This document shows, piece after piece, positions 1 to 8,824 of a stretch of DNA of 64,000 nucleotides (position 1 is the stretch's first letter; every line of letters begins with the position of its first letter). The stretch covers positions 1 through 64,000 of the forward strand of contig NZ_LQOU01000021.1 in NCBI RefSeq assembly GCF_002102155.1, read 5' to 3'. The stretch comes from Mycobacterium europaeum (GTDB taxonomy: Bacteria > Actinomycetota > Actinomycetes > Mycobacteriales > Mycobacteriaceae). A program made the translations under genes and the position numbers. The notes under the pieces are model-generated. The model was not told the origin of the DNA. It made no database searches and saw only the letters and a list, made by a program, of their open reading frames with translations.

Positions 1-77
1 TCTGGACCAAGACAGCCGACCAAATCCTGACCAGCATCGCCAACTACTGCACCCAAATTAATGACTCAGGACACTAG
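1..77 (+). mobile_element. IS630-family transposase, C-terminal fragment (cut by window start)
   Basis: Reading from base 3, the frame encodes about 24 residues starting WTKTADQIL and ending RI/QINDSGH-like (here INDSGH) before a TAG at 75-77. That ending is the usual C-terminus of IS630/Tc1-mariner-type transposases found in mycobacteria (recalled family pattern). Only the tail is visible, so intactness of the element cannot be judged. Its last 20 bp overlap the 3' end of the oppositely oriented membrane-protein gene, so the terminal repeat of the element must lie inside or very close to that gene. Confidence 0.7.
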
Positions 78-426
78 CCGCCAACTCCCCCGCCCACAAC
101 AGCACCGTCAGCACTTCGGCACCCACACTGATCGCCGCGTGCGGCGCCGGATCCCAGCCCCGCTCCGAAAAACCAGCCAGGCCAACGGTTCTGGACAGAA
201 GGAACGCCACCAGGGAGCCGGCCGCCACGGCCGCGCCGGCCCAACGCAGCCATCCGGGACCGCCGGCAAGGATCAGCACAGCTATCGCGAACGAAACGCT
301 GACCTGCACCAGGAACGCGGTACCGATGTCGGGGATGTGCCGGTAGCCGTGGACGTACAGGTAGGCGTGGCCGGCGGCGCTGACCGCCAGCGACGCGGGC
401 AGGCCGAGGCGGATCAACAGAGTCAT
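58..426 (-). CDS. Small four-helix integral membrane protein
   Basis: This 122-residue protein has about four hydrophobic segments (near residues 4-22, 36-55, 60-80 and 98-118). A His/Tyr-rich first loop contains GHAYLYVHGYRH. I do not recognise a named family; a DoxX-like or electron-carrier membrane role is possible but not shown. Its ATG overlaps the stop of the metallophosphoesterase (ATGA), so it is the last gene of the sigma/Rieske/cupredoxin operon. The C-terminus runs into the end of the transposase gene at 1-77, so the original C-terminus may have been replaced by the insertion. Confidence 0.7.
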   Translation of the reverse strand: MTLLIRLGLPASLAVSAAGHAYLYVHGYRHIPDIGTAFLVQVSVSFAIAVLILAGGPGWLRWAGAAVAAGSLVAFLLSRTVGLAGFSERGWDPAPHAAISVGAEVLTVLLWAGELAASVLSH

Positions 427-1346
427 TGCAGCGCCTGCTCTTTCAATGCCAGGGCGGTCTCGCCCCGGGTGTAACTCACCTCGCGGATACCTAGCGCGTC
501 GCGGAGCCTGCCGGCCGGCAGGGTGACCGGCTTGGGCGCCGGCCCGTCGCCGGGTCGCGGCAGCGGGTACGCGGTCGCCGTCCCGCTGTAGAACGTCACC
601 TTTCCCTCCGTCTTGGAAAACAGTTGGTGCACATGCCCGTTGAGGCAGGTGACCGAGGAGAACCGGCGCAGGTAGGACAGCGCCCGGCCCGCGTCGTCGG
701 TGCCCCAGCCCCAGTCGGGGTACATCGCGAACAACGGGATGTGGCTGAACACGATGATGGGGGTGTCGCTCGACAGCCGCGCGACATCTTTCTCGACGAA
801 GTTGAGTTGGTCGGTGCCCAGGTGGCCGAGCTTGCGCAGGTTCAACGTGTTCACCAGTGCGATCACGTGCACGCCGGCGATGTCGAAGCTGTACCAACCG
901 TCGCCAACGGATCCCGCGCCGAAGGCGTTCCGGTATTTCTGCCCCGCGTCGTCGACCGAGTCGTGCTCACCGGGCACGGTGAACACGTGCGGCGTCTTCA
1001 GGGCGCTCATCATCTGTTTCACCTGGTCGAACTGATCGGGGCTGGACAGGTGCGTGAGGTCGCCGGTGTGGACGACGAAATCCGGGGTGTAGCCGAGGTT
1101 GTTGACCCGGCCGATCGCGTGGCCGAACGTGGCGGAGACGTCGGGGTTGGGCGCGCCGGTGAAGCCGATGTGGCTGTCGCTGATCTGCGCGAACCGCAGC
1201 GTGGGTCGGGCCTGCGCGTGTTGCCCGGTCGCCCCCGCGCCGGCGACATGCGAGATCACCTCGCCGCCGACCACGGCGAAGCCGACCGCTGCGCCGAACC
1301 ACGCCGTGTGCCGCATCAGCTGGCGGCGACTCATGTTGGGGTTCAT
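423..1346 (-). CDS. Tat-exported metallophosphoesterase
   Basis: The 307-residue protein is a calcineurin-like phosphoesterase. The N-terminus carries a twin-arginine signal (MSRRQLMRHTAWFGAAVGFA), so it should act outside the membrane. Metal-site blocks appear in order: ISDSHIGF, HTGDLTHL, VPGEHDS, FSHIPL and NGHVHQL. The third block is normally GNH(D/E); here the Asn ligand position is Glu. The substrate cannot be told. The ATG chosen at 1346 overlaps the cupredoxin stop by ATGA; an ATG at 1334, immediately before the RR motif, is also possible. It sits in a five-gene operon with the ECF sigma factor, Rieske protein and cupredoxin. Confidence 0.85.
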   Translation of the reverse strand: MNPNMSRRQLMRHTAWFGAAVGFAVVGGEVISHVAGAGATGQHAQARPTLRFAQISDSHIGFTGAPNPDVSATFGHAIGRVNNLGYTPDFVVHTGDLTHLSSPDQFDQVKQMMSALKTPHVFTVPGEHDSVDDAGQKYRNAFGAGSVGDGWYSFDIAGVHVIALVNTLNLRKLGHLGTDQLNFVEKDVARLSSDTPIIVFSHIPLFAMYPDWGWGTDDAGRALSYLRRFSSVTCLNGHVHQLFSKTEGKVTFYSGTATAYPLPRPGDGPAPKPVTLPAGRLRDALGIREVSYTRGETALALKEQALQ

Positions 1347-1735
1347 TGCGTCACCACCACGGTCCCGCGCATCATCGGGTGGATCGAGCAGACGTAGTCG
1401 AAAGTCCCGGGGGCGGTGAAGGTGTGGGTGAACGTGGCCCCGGTGCCCATCCCGGGTGAGTGGAACGAACCGTCGCTTGCGGCCACCGTGTGCGGTTCTT
1501 CGTCGCGGTTGGTCCACGTGACGGTGGTGCCGACCGCGACCGTCAGCATGGCCGGCGCGAATGCGAAGCCGTCGATGTTGACCCGGTCGCCGCTCACCGG
1601 CGCCGCCGGCGCGGTGACGGACGTGGAGCCCAGGGACATGCTGGTGCCGGAGCCCGCTGCGGGCCGGGAAGCCGAGCAGCCCGCCAGCAGGACGGCGGCG
1701 GCCAGCGCGGCCGCCGAAGGTTTTCCATAGTTCAT
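1343..1735 (-). CDS. Cupredoxin-domain lipoprotein (type 1 copper)
   Basis: The 130-residue protein has a lipoprotein signal with lipobox LLAGC (Cys20), a Ser/Ala/Pro-rich linker, then a plastocyanin-like beta domain. Type 1 copper ligands are visible as His82 (EEPHTV) and the cluster Cys116, His119 and Met121 or Met122 (YVCSIHPMM). It is expected to be a lipid-anchored copper electron carrier on the outer face of the membrane. It lies between the Rieske gene (30 bp upstream) and the metallophosphoesterase (ATGA overlap), which suggests extracytoplasmic redox work with the Rieske protein. That partnership is inferred from context. Confidence 0.88.
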   Translation of the reverse strand: MNYGKPSAAALAAAVLLAGCSASRPAAGSGTSMSLGSTSVTAPAAPVSGDRVNIDGFAFAPAMLTVAVGTTVTWTNRDEEPHTVAASDGSFHSPGMGTGATFTHTFTAPGTFDYVCSIHPMMRGTVVVTQ

Positions 1736-1765
1736 GCCCTGGAATAGGGCGGCGCGTTACACCGC

Positions 1766-2467
1766 TCAGGCAGGCTGGTGGGGGCCGGCGGGTGCGAACA
1801 CCTCGATGACGCCGTCGACCTCACGAACCAGCAACGCGGGCAACGGCTTCGGCGCGATCGGCAGTTGATGGGTGAGCACCTGGCCGCCGGGTGAGAAGGA
1901 GGTCGAGTGGCACGGGCAGCGCAGAGTGTCGTCGGGCGCGTCGAACCAGAGCCGGCACCCTTGGTGCGTGCACACCCCGGAGATGGCCTGGGGCTTGCCG
2001 TCGACGCGGCGGACGAAGCCGGTGACGGAACCGAGGTCGAAGGGATGCATGACGCCGTCCGGCACAGCCGAGCTGGCCGCCACCCGCTGCCAGCTTCCGG
2101 CGTTGGGCTGCAGCGGCGCGTTGTCGGCGGCGGGGACGCCGCCGGATTGACCGGTGATCACCGCTCGGTCGATCGACACCGCCGTGACCGCGGCAGCCGC
2201 GGCGGCCGACGTACCGACGATGACCTGGCGGCGGGTGCTGTTGTGCGTGCGCACGGGTTGCGGTCGCGCGCCGGACATCTGCTCGCCGAGCCGACGGTGC
2301 AGGTCGTCGAGGAATGCCTGCCTCGGGGCCTGGTCCCTGCGCCCGGCGGCGCGCAGTTCGATCGCCGTGCGCAGCTGTGCGGCCTCGAAGGCGTCGGGGG
2401 CGAACGGCTTCGGCCGCCGGCCCCGAACCAGGTCGTCGACGTATCGGCGCAACCCCCGCGCGTTCAT
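1766..2467 (-). CDS. Membrane-anchored Rieske [2Fe-2S] protein with cytosolic N-terminal domain
   Basis: The 233-residue protein has three parts. Residues 1-75 are a charged, helical, presumably cytosolic region. Residues 76-102 hold a twin-arginine-like motif (STRRQVIVG) plus an alanine-rich membrane segment. The C-terminal Rieske fold carries CTHQGC (Cys166, His168, Cys171) and CPCHSTSF (Cys184, Cys186, His187). By analogy with bc1-type Rieske proteins, Cys166/His168/Cys184/His187 bind the cluster and Cys171-Cys186 form a disulfide. Its ATG overlaps the stop of the ECF sigma gene (ATGA). The domain order (cytosolic helices, one membrane span, outside sensor) is that of an anti-sigma factor; this role is inference. 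Confidence 0.85.
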   Translation of the reverse strand: MNARGLRRYVDDLVRGRRPKPFAPDAFEAAQLRTAIELRAAGRRDQAPRQAFLDDLHRRLGEQMSGARPQPVRTHNSTRRQVIVGTSAAAAAAVTAVSIDRAVITGQSGGVPAADNAPLQPNAGSWQRVAASSAVPDGVMHPFDLGSVTGFVRRVDGKPQAISGVCTHQGCRLWFDAPDDTLRCPCHSTSFSPGGQVLTHQLPIAPKPLPALLVREVDGVIEVFAPAGPHQPA

Positions 2468-3012
2468 GCTGGGCCTCCCTCGTTGACCTGCGCCGCAAGC
2501 CGCAGCGCCCGATGCTGGAGCACCTTGGCGTTGGCGACGCTGACCCCGAGCTCCGCGGCCGAGTCCTTGATCGAACGTCCTTGCAGGAAACGCAATTCCA
2601 GGATCCGCCGGTAGCGGTCCGGCAGGTTGTCGAGCACCAGGGCGACACGCTGGGGCGCGGTGCTGATCGCTTCCTCGCTCTCCGGTGGCTGTTCGACGTC
2701 GTCGATCGAGGTTATCTCCCGGCCCAGCGTCTGCCGCCAGTGCGCGGCCAGCACCGTGCGCGCGGTGACCCGCAGGTAGGCGCGCACCTCGGCGACGCTC
2801 GCGGTCAGCCGCAGCGGCCGCAGCGCGGCCATGAAGACCTCCGCGGTGAGGTCCTCGGCGTCGGCCCGGTTGCCCACCCGGGCGAACAGCGTGCGGTAAA
2901 CCCAGGATGCGTTGTCCTGATATACGGCCTCCCAGTCGGGGTAGCCATCGTCAAAGCCGCTGTCGGGCACCGCCCGCAGGGGTCGCTCGACAAACTCGTT
3001 TCGTGCCGCCAC
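2464..3012 (-). CDS. ECF-family RNA polymerase sigma factor
   Basis: The 182-residue protein has sigma region 2 (about residues 32-97, including RADAEDLTAEVFMAAL) and region 4 (about 120-175, with LPDRYRRILELRFLQGRSI and a helix-turn-helix SAAELGVSVANAKVLQHRAL). There is no extra C-terminal domain. The GTG start at 3012 is supported by a GGAGGAGG ribosome site ending three bases upstream. It is translationally coupled to the Rieske gene and heads the operon down to position 58. Its regulon is unknown; the immediate targets are probably its own operon. It is not SigL, which lies separately at 21172-21717. Confidence 0.9.
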   Translation of the reverse strand: MAARNEFVERPLRAVPDSGFDDGYPDWEAVYQDNASWVYRTLFARVGNRADAEDLTAEVFMAALRPLRLTASVAEVRAYLRVTARTVLAAHWRQTLGREITSIDDVEQPPESEEAISTAPQRVALVLDNLPDRYRRILELRFLQGRSIKDSAAELGVSVANAKVLQHRALRLAAQVNEGGPA

Positions 3013-3057
3013 GTGCCTCCTCCACCCGATGAATATCGAGTCGGGTTACACCGGGTA

Positions 3058-4485
3058 TCACGGCGCGGCGAGCGAGGTTTGTTCACTGAGCAGCTGGTCG
3101 AGTTTGGTGGCGGTGGCCGAGAACACCGACTTGGCGATGCCCAGCATCCGCTCGCGCACCCGGGGCTTCGCCGACGCCGGCGGCAGCAGATGGCCGATCA
3201 GGTGACCGAACAGGTCCAGGCGCGCGGCGGACATCCATGCGGTGAGCTCGGGGTCGGCGAGCCAGCGCAGTTGATTGCTGTAGTCGGCCAGCGCCACCCG
3301 CAGCCAGTCCAGGTCCGTGTCGGGGTGCGGCAACGGCACGCACAGCTCGTTCCTCGCCGGGTCGTCGTGGTACGCGGATTCGACGTGGGCGATCAGCGCG
3401 GCGCTGAAGATCTGCTGGCATCCGCGCACGCTTTGCAGCGTGATCCGGCCGTGATCGAAAATAGATGTCGCCGGACGCTTTTCGGCGCCGTCGGCGGTGC
3501 AGTCGATGTACAGGGCGTCGGGGTCACTCGCCACCGCGCCGTCGTCGAGGACCATCCGGTCCGCCTCGACGCGCAGCAGGTGGCCCAGCCGCACCACGTC
3601 GGCGATGCGTCGCAGCTGCTCGAGTTCCAGGCGGGTGACGGTCGCGCAGCGATACATGGTCGGACGGACCGCCGGGTCTATCCGCAGCAGACCGCCGGAC
3701 TCCTCGAGCCGCGCGAACAGGTCCTCGACGGACGTGGCGTCGTTGATGGCGCGAAGCTGCGCGATGAAGCTGGTTTTGATCTGGTCGGCGAACAACGACC
3801 CGGGCTGCATCCTCGCGCGGTCCAGCAGCCAGGAGTCGCGCGGCATGATCCAGGTCAGCCGTTCGGGCGCGATGCCCTGGCCGAGCAGCCACAGGCAGGT
3901 GTCGATGCCGGTCTTGCCCGCCCCGACGATCACGTAACGCTCGTGCGCGCCGAGTTTCGTCAGGTCGTTGGGCGGCACGCAGGTGACCCCGGGCGCGACC
4001 GGGTAGGGCGGCGGGCGCATGGCCGGCACCGTGACGCGCATGTAGGTGGCGTCGACGATGCGGCGCGCCGCGGCGACGGTGTAGTCCACGCCGGCCAGCG
4101 TGGTGAAGTGGCCTTCACCGCCCTCCTGGCCGCGGTATTCGCTCATCGGGAAGTACGTGACGCGTCCGCTCGCCAACAGCTGCCTGCGCAGCACGTGGTC
4201 GTAGTACGCGCAGACCTCGGCCGCGGTGGCCAACTCGTAAAGCCCTTGGTTCCAGCCGATACGGTCGATCGAGTCGCCGCCCAGCCTCAGCGAGTTGACG
4301 CCGTAGAACGCCGAGGGCTGGTGCAGCCGCACGAACGGGTAGGCCATAGTCCAGTGCCCGCCCGGCTGGTGGTTGCGGTCGACCAGCACCACGCGTGCGT
4401 CCGTCTCGGACACCAGCGTGTCGACGAACGCCATCCCCATGGCACCCGCGCCGACCACCAGGTAGTCGGCCTCGATGGTGTGCAT
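3058..4485 (-). CDS. FAD/NAD(P)-binding oxidoreductase (monooxygenase-like)
   Basis: The 475-residue protein has an N-terminal dinucleotide-binding motif VVGAGAMG (Gly12/14/17) with PGGHW after it, and a second Rossmann motif YVIVGAGKTGIDT (Gly188/190/193). This is the two-nucleotide layout of flavin monooxygenases and related NAD(P)-binding proteins. The Baeyer-Villiger fingerprint is not evident, so the reaction is uncertain. It is transcribed toward the ECF operon with 45 bp between its stop and the sigma start, and lies just downstream of the TetR gene (20-bp gap) on the same strand, so the two may be co-transcribed. Confidence 0.8.
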   Translation of the reverse strand: MHTIEADYLVVGAGAMGMAFVDTLVSETDARVVLVDRNHQPGGHWTMAYPFVRLHQPSAFYGVNSLRLGGDSIDRIGWNQGLYELATAAEVCAYYDHVLRRQLLASGRVTYFPMSEYRGQEGGEGHFTTLAGVDYTVAAARRIVDATYMRVTVPAMRPPPYPVAPGVTCVPPNDLTKLGAHERYVIVGAGKTGIDTCLWLLGQGIAPERLTWIMPRDSWLLDRARMQPGSLFADQIKTSFIAQLRAINDATSVEDLFARLEESGGLLRIDPAVRPTMYRCATVTRLELEQLRRIADVVRLGHLLRVEADRMVLDDGAVASDPDALYIDCTADGAEKRPATSIFDHGRITLQSVRGCQQIFSAALIAHVESAYHDDPARNELCVPLPHPDTDLDWLRVALADYSNQLRWLADPELTAWMSAARLDLFGHLIGHLLPPASAKPRVRERMLGIAKSVFSATATKLDQLLSEQTSLAAP

Positions 4486-4505
4486 ACGCCTGAAGGCTAG
4501 CGCGC

Positions 4506-5078
4506 TCAGCCGATGTCGGCGGCCGCGGCGCGGAGGTCATCCAGCGCTTTGCGAGCCAGTTCGCCCAGGTCTTGGTCGTCATCCGCGGCAAGCCACGCGG
4601 CGAATGCCTCCTTGAAGGCGAGCACTCCCATCTCGGCCGCCAGAGTCGCCGCCCGGTCGGCCACCCCCCGCGCCCGCAACGCGTCCGCCATGGCCGCGGC
4701 GAGGCCGACCTGTTTGAGGGCGTCCCGCTCCTGCAACTCGGTGCTGGTGGCGATGACGGCCTGCACTCGGGGAGCGAGTTCGCGATTGAACGGTGCCATC
4801 GGCCCGGCCGCCCGCACGAGCCCGGCCGCGATAGCGGCGAGCGGGCTCGCATCCGCGGGCGCAGAGGCGATCCCGTCGGTCAGCAGTCGCGCCAGGGTCT
4901 CCTGACCGGCCGCCAGCACTTCCCGCTTGTCGGGGAAGTACCGGAAAAAGGTGCTCTTGGTCAGCCCGGCGTGATCGGCGATCTCGGCAACCGTGGTCCG
5001 GTCGTAGCCCTGCTCGGAAAACAGCTGCAGCGCGGCGGCGACCAGCCGTGCACGTGCATCAGGTTCCCATCGCGGCAT
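4506..5078 (-). CDS. TetR/AcrR-family transcriptional regulator
   Basis: The 190-residue protein has the N-terminal TetR DNA-binding fold: LVAAALQLFSEQGYDRTTV, then the helix-turn-helix AEIADHAGLTKSTFFRYFPDK at about residues 30-50. The remainder is a helical ligand and dimer domain. It is divergent from the NAD(P)-binding gene at 5164, and the gap holds a perfect 22-bp inverted repeat (5094-5146). Autoregulation plus control of that gene is the likely arrangement, by the common TetR pattern. The start ATG lies 15 bp from the repeat. Confidence 0.9.
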   Translation of the reverse strand: MPRWEPDARARLVAAALQLFSEQGYDRTTVAEIADHAGLTKSTFFRYFPDKREVLAAGQETLARLLTDGIASAPADASPLAAIAAGLVRAAGPMAPFNRELAPRVQAVIATSTELQERDALKQVGLAAAMADALRARGVADRAATLAAEMGVLAFKEAFAAWLAADDDQDLGELARKALDDLRAAAADIG

Positions 5079-5093
5079 CCCGACATCGTAAGC

Positions 5094-5146
5094 GATGGGA
5101 CATTTGTCTCATCACTTTGGTAGGGTGATGAGACAAATGTCCCATC
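5094..5146. promoter_or_regulatory. Perfect 22-bp inverted repeat, probable double TetR operator
   Basis: Arms at 5094-5115 and 5125-5146 are exact reverse complements, separated by 9 bases (tttggtagg). Each arm contains an 18-bp near-palindrome, ATGRGACAWWTGTCYCAT, so the structure can be read as two TetR-type operators facing each other. It occupies the gap between the TetR gene (4506-5078) and the NAD(P)-binding gene (5164). A GAAGGAG ribosome site for the latter follows at 5151-5157. Confidence 0.8.
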
Positions 5147-5163
5147 ACTCGAAGGAGTTGCTC

Positions 5164-6042
5164 ATGCGGGTTTTCGTCACGGGCGCCACCGGCGGCATCG
5201 GCTCCGCCGTCGTCCCCGAGCTCATCGGCGCGGGCCACGAGGTTCTCGCGCTGGCCCGTTCCGACGCGGCGGAACGGGCCGCCCGGTCCATGGGCGCCGA
5301 GGTGTTGCGCGGCGATCTCGATGATCCGGAGAGCCTGCGCAAGGGTGCCGCGGAGTCCGATGGGGTCGTTCACCTCGCCTTCCTGCATTTCGACGATTTC
5401 GGCAAGGCGGTCGCCCAGGAAGCCGGCGCCGTCGAGGCCTTCGGCACCGCTCTCGAGGGCAGCGGCAAGCCGTTCGTCATGGCCTCGGGCACGCCCGTGA
5501 TCCCCGGCCGCGCCGCCACCGAACGGGACGCGGCGCCGAGCGAGGGACCCATCGGCGGCCGCGGCCGAAACGCCGCGGCCGCGCTGGAACTGGCCGCCAA
5601 GGGAGTCCGGTCGGCAGTGGTCCGCCTCCCCCGGTCCGTGCACCGGGCGGGCGGCCCGTGCGGGTTCGCGTCCCTGCTCATCGAGGCCGCTCGCCGCAGC
5701 GAGGTGTCGGGGTATGTCGGCGACGGCAGCCAGCGCTGGCCGGCTGTGCACGTTCTTGACGCCGCGCACCTGTTTCGTTTGGTTCTCGAAGAGGGCGCTC
5801 CCGGCACCGTGGCGCACGCGGTCGCCGATGAGGGGGATCCGATGCGCGCGCTCGCCGAAGCCATCGGGCGCGAACTGGGCGTGCCCACCAAAGCGGTGCC
5901 GGCCGACCATTTCGGGTTCCTCGGCTCGGTCTTCGCGATGGACCAGCCGGCGTCGAGCGAGCTGACCCGGGAGAAATTCGGCTGGCAACCCACCCAGCCG
6001 AGCCTGCTGGCCGACCTCGGGGCGGGCAACTATCCGGCGTGA
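5164..6042 (+). CDS. NAD(P)-dependent epimerase/dehydratase-like (extended SDR) protein
   Basis: The 292-residue protein begins MRVFVTGATGGIGSAVV, a TGxxGxxG dinucleotide motif typical of the NmrA/extended SDR group. A normal YxxxK active site is not obvious (the serine/threonine region is followed by GRGRNAAAALEL), so it may be an atypical oxidoreductase or a redox-sensing NAD(P)-binding protein. The start was set at 5164 because GAAGGAG lies 6-7 bases upstream; in-frame upstream ATGs at 5095 and 5128 fall inside the operator. It is divergent from, and probably repressed by, the neighbouring TetR. Confidence 0.85.
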   Translation: MRVFVTGATGGIGSAVVPELIGAGHEVLALARSDAAERAARSMGAEVLRGDLDDPESLRKGAAESDGVVHLAFLHFDDFGKAVAQEAGAVEAFGTALEGSGKPFVMASGTPVIPGRAATERDAAPSEGPIGGRGRNAAAALELAAKGVRSAVVRLPRSVHRAGGPCGFASLLIEAARRSEVSGYVGDGSQRWPAVHVLDAAHLFRLVLEEGAPGTVAHAVADEGDPMRALAEAIGRELGVPTKAVPADHFGFLGSVFAMDQPASSELTREKFGWQPTQPSLLADLGAGNYPA

Positions 6043-6054
6043 GCCCTGGCGTCC

Positions 6055-6083
6055 TTGCGGCTCCCGGCGGCGGTTACTAGGAT
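6055..6083 (+). promoter_or_regulatory. Candidate sigma-A promoter for mmsA operon
   Basis: TTGCGG (6055-6060) and TAGGAT (6078-6083) are separated by exactly 17 bp and lie 45 bp before the mmsA ATG. Immediately downstream, GGATATCC followed by a second TATCC at 6080-6096 could be an operator. The call rests on hexamer similarity only. Confidence 0.5.
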
Positions 6084-6127
6084 ATCCAAGTATCCGCCTC
6101 TCACGCGCGCACGAACCCGAGGACACC

Positions 6128-7648
<1,521 letters not shown>

Positions 7649-7653
7649 CCAAT

Positions 7654-8814
7654 ATGTTCACCTTGAACGACGACGAGCGGGTCATCACCGAGACGGCGGC
7701 AGCGTTCGCGGCCAAACGCCTCGCCCCGCACGCCCTGGAATGGGACGCGACGCAGCACTTCGCGACCGACGTGCTGCGCGAGTCCGCCGAGCTCGGCATG
7801 GCGGCGATCTACTGCCGCGAGGACGTCGGCGGCAGCGGGCTGCGCCGGCTCGACGGGGTCCGCATCTTCGAGCAGCTGGCGATCGCCGACCCGACCACGG
7901 CCGCGTTCCTGTCCATCCACAACATGTGCGCGTGGATGATCGACACGTTCGGCACCGCCGAACAGCGCAAGGCCTGGGTGCCGCGGCTGGCGGCGATGGA
8001 CGTCATCGCGAGCTACTGCCTCACCGAGCCGGGCGCCGGGTCGGACGCCAGCGCGTTGAGCACCCGCGCCGTCCGGGAGGGCGGCGACTACGTGCTCAAC
8101 GGCGTCAAGCAGTTCATCTCCGGCGCGGGCGCCTCGGACGTCTACGTGGTGATGGCCAGGACCGGCGGGGACGGTCCGCGCGGCATCTCGGCATTCGTCG
8201 TCGAAAAGGGTACCGCGGGGCTCAGTTTCGGGGCGCTGGAAGAGAAGATGGGCTGGCACGCCCAGCCCACCGCGCAGGTGATCTTCGATGGCGTCCGCGT
8301 GCCCGCCGACGCGATGCTGGGCGGCGCCGAGGGTGAGGGCGCCGGCTTCGGCATCGCGATGAACGGCCTCAACGGCGGCCGGCTCAACATCGCGGCGTGC
8401 TCGCTGGGCGGTGCCCAGTCCGCTTTCGACAAGGCGGCCGCCTACGTACGCGATCGCGAGGCGTTCGGGAAGGCCCTGCTCGACGAGCCCACCATCCGGT
8501 TCACCCTGGCCGACATGGCCACCGGGCTGGAAGCCTCGCGAATGATTTTGTGGCGGGCCGCCGATGCGTTGGACAACGACGACCCCGACAAGGTCGAGCT
8601 GTGCGCGATGGCCAAGCGCTACGTCACCGACACCTGCTTCGAGGTGGCCGACATGGCTTTGCAGCTGCACGGCGGTTATGGCTACCTGCGCGAGTACGGC
8701 CTCGAAAAGATCGTCCGCGATCTGCGGGTGCACCGAATCCTGGAGGGCACCAACGAAATCATGCGCGTGGTCATCGGCAGGGCCGAGGCCGCGCGGGTGC
8801 GTGCGGGCGCGTAG
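7654..8814 (+). CDS. fadE9: Acyl-CoA dehydrogenase FadE9 (isobutyryl-CoA dehydrogenase-like)
   Basis: The 386-residue flavoprotein has the acyl-CoA dehydrogenase signatures YCLTEPGAGSDAS (FAD/substrate contact) and LQLHGGYGYLREYGLEK near the C-terminus, followed by ILEGTNEIMR. In the mmsA-mmsB context it most likely oxidises isobutyryl-CoA to methacrylyl-CoA, the first dedicated step of valine catabolism. The ATG at 7654 lies 5 bp after the mmsA stop, so the genes are almost certainly co-transcribed. Confidence 0.92.
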   Translation: MFTLNDDERVITETAAAFAAKRLAPHALEWDATQHFATDVLRESAELGMAAIYCREDVGGSGLRRLDGVRIFEQLAIADPTTAAFLSIHNMCAWMIDTFGTAEQRKAWVPRLAAMDVIASYCLTEPGAGSDASALSTRAVREGGDYVLNGVKQFISGAGASDVYVVMARTGGDGPRGISAFVVEKGTAGLSFGALEEKMGWHAQPTAQVIFDGVRVPADAMLGGAEGEGAGFGIAMNGLNGGRLNIAACSLGGAQSAFDKAAAYVRDREAFGKALLDEPTIRFTLADMATGLEASRMILWRAADALDNDDPDKVELCAMAKRYVTDTCFEVADMALQLHGGYGYLREYGLEKIVRDLRVHRILEGTNEIMRVVIGRAEAARVRAGA

Positions 8815-8824
8815 AAAGGCGACC

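Noticed and set aside
3023..3049. ECF-type promoter GTAACC...CGGGTG before the sigma gene at 3012
   Set aside because: The -10 side does not match known ECF patterns and the spacing (15 bp) is not distinctive.
2314..4500. 728-codon plus-strand open frame
   Set aside because: It is antisense to the sigma factor and FAD oxidoreductase genes, is Arg/Gln/Val-rich with no domain, and only reflects high GC.
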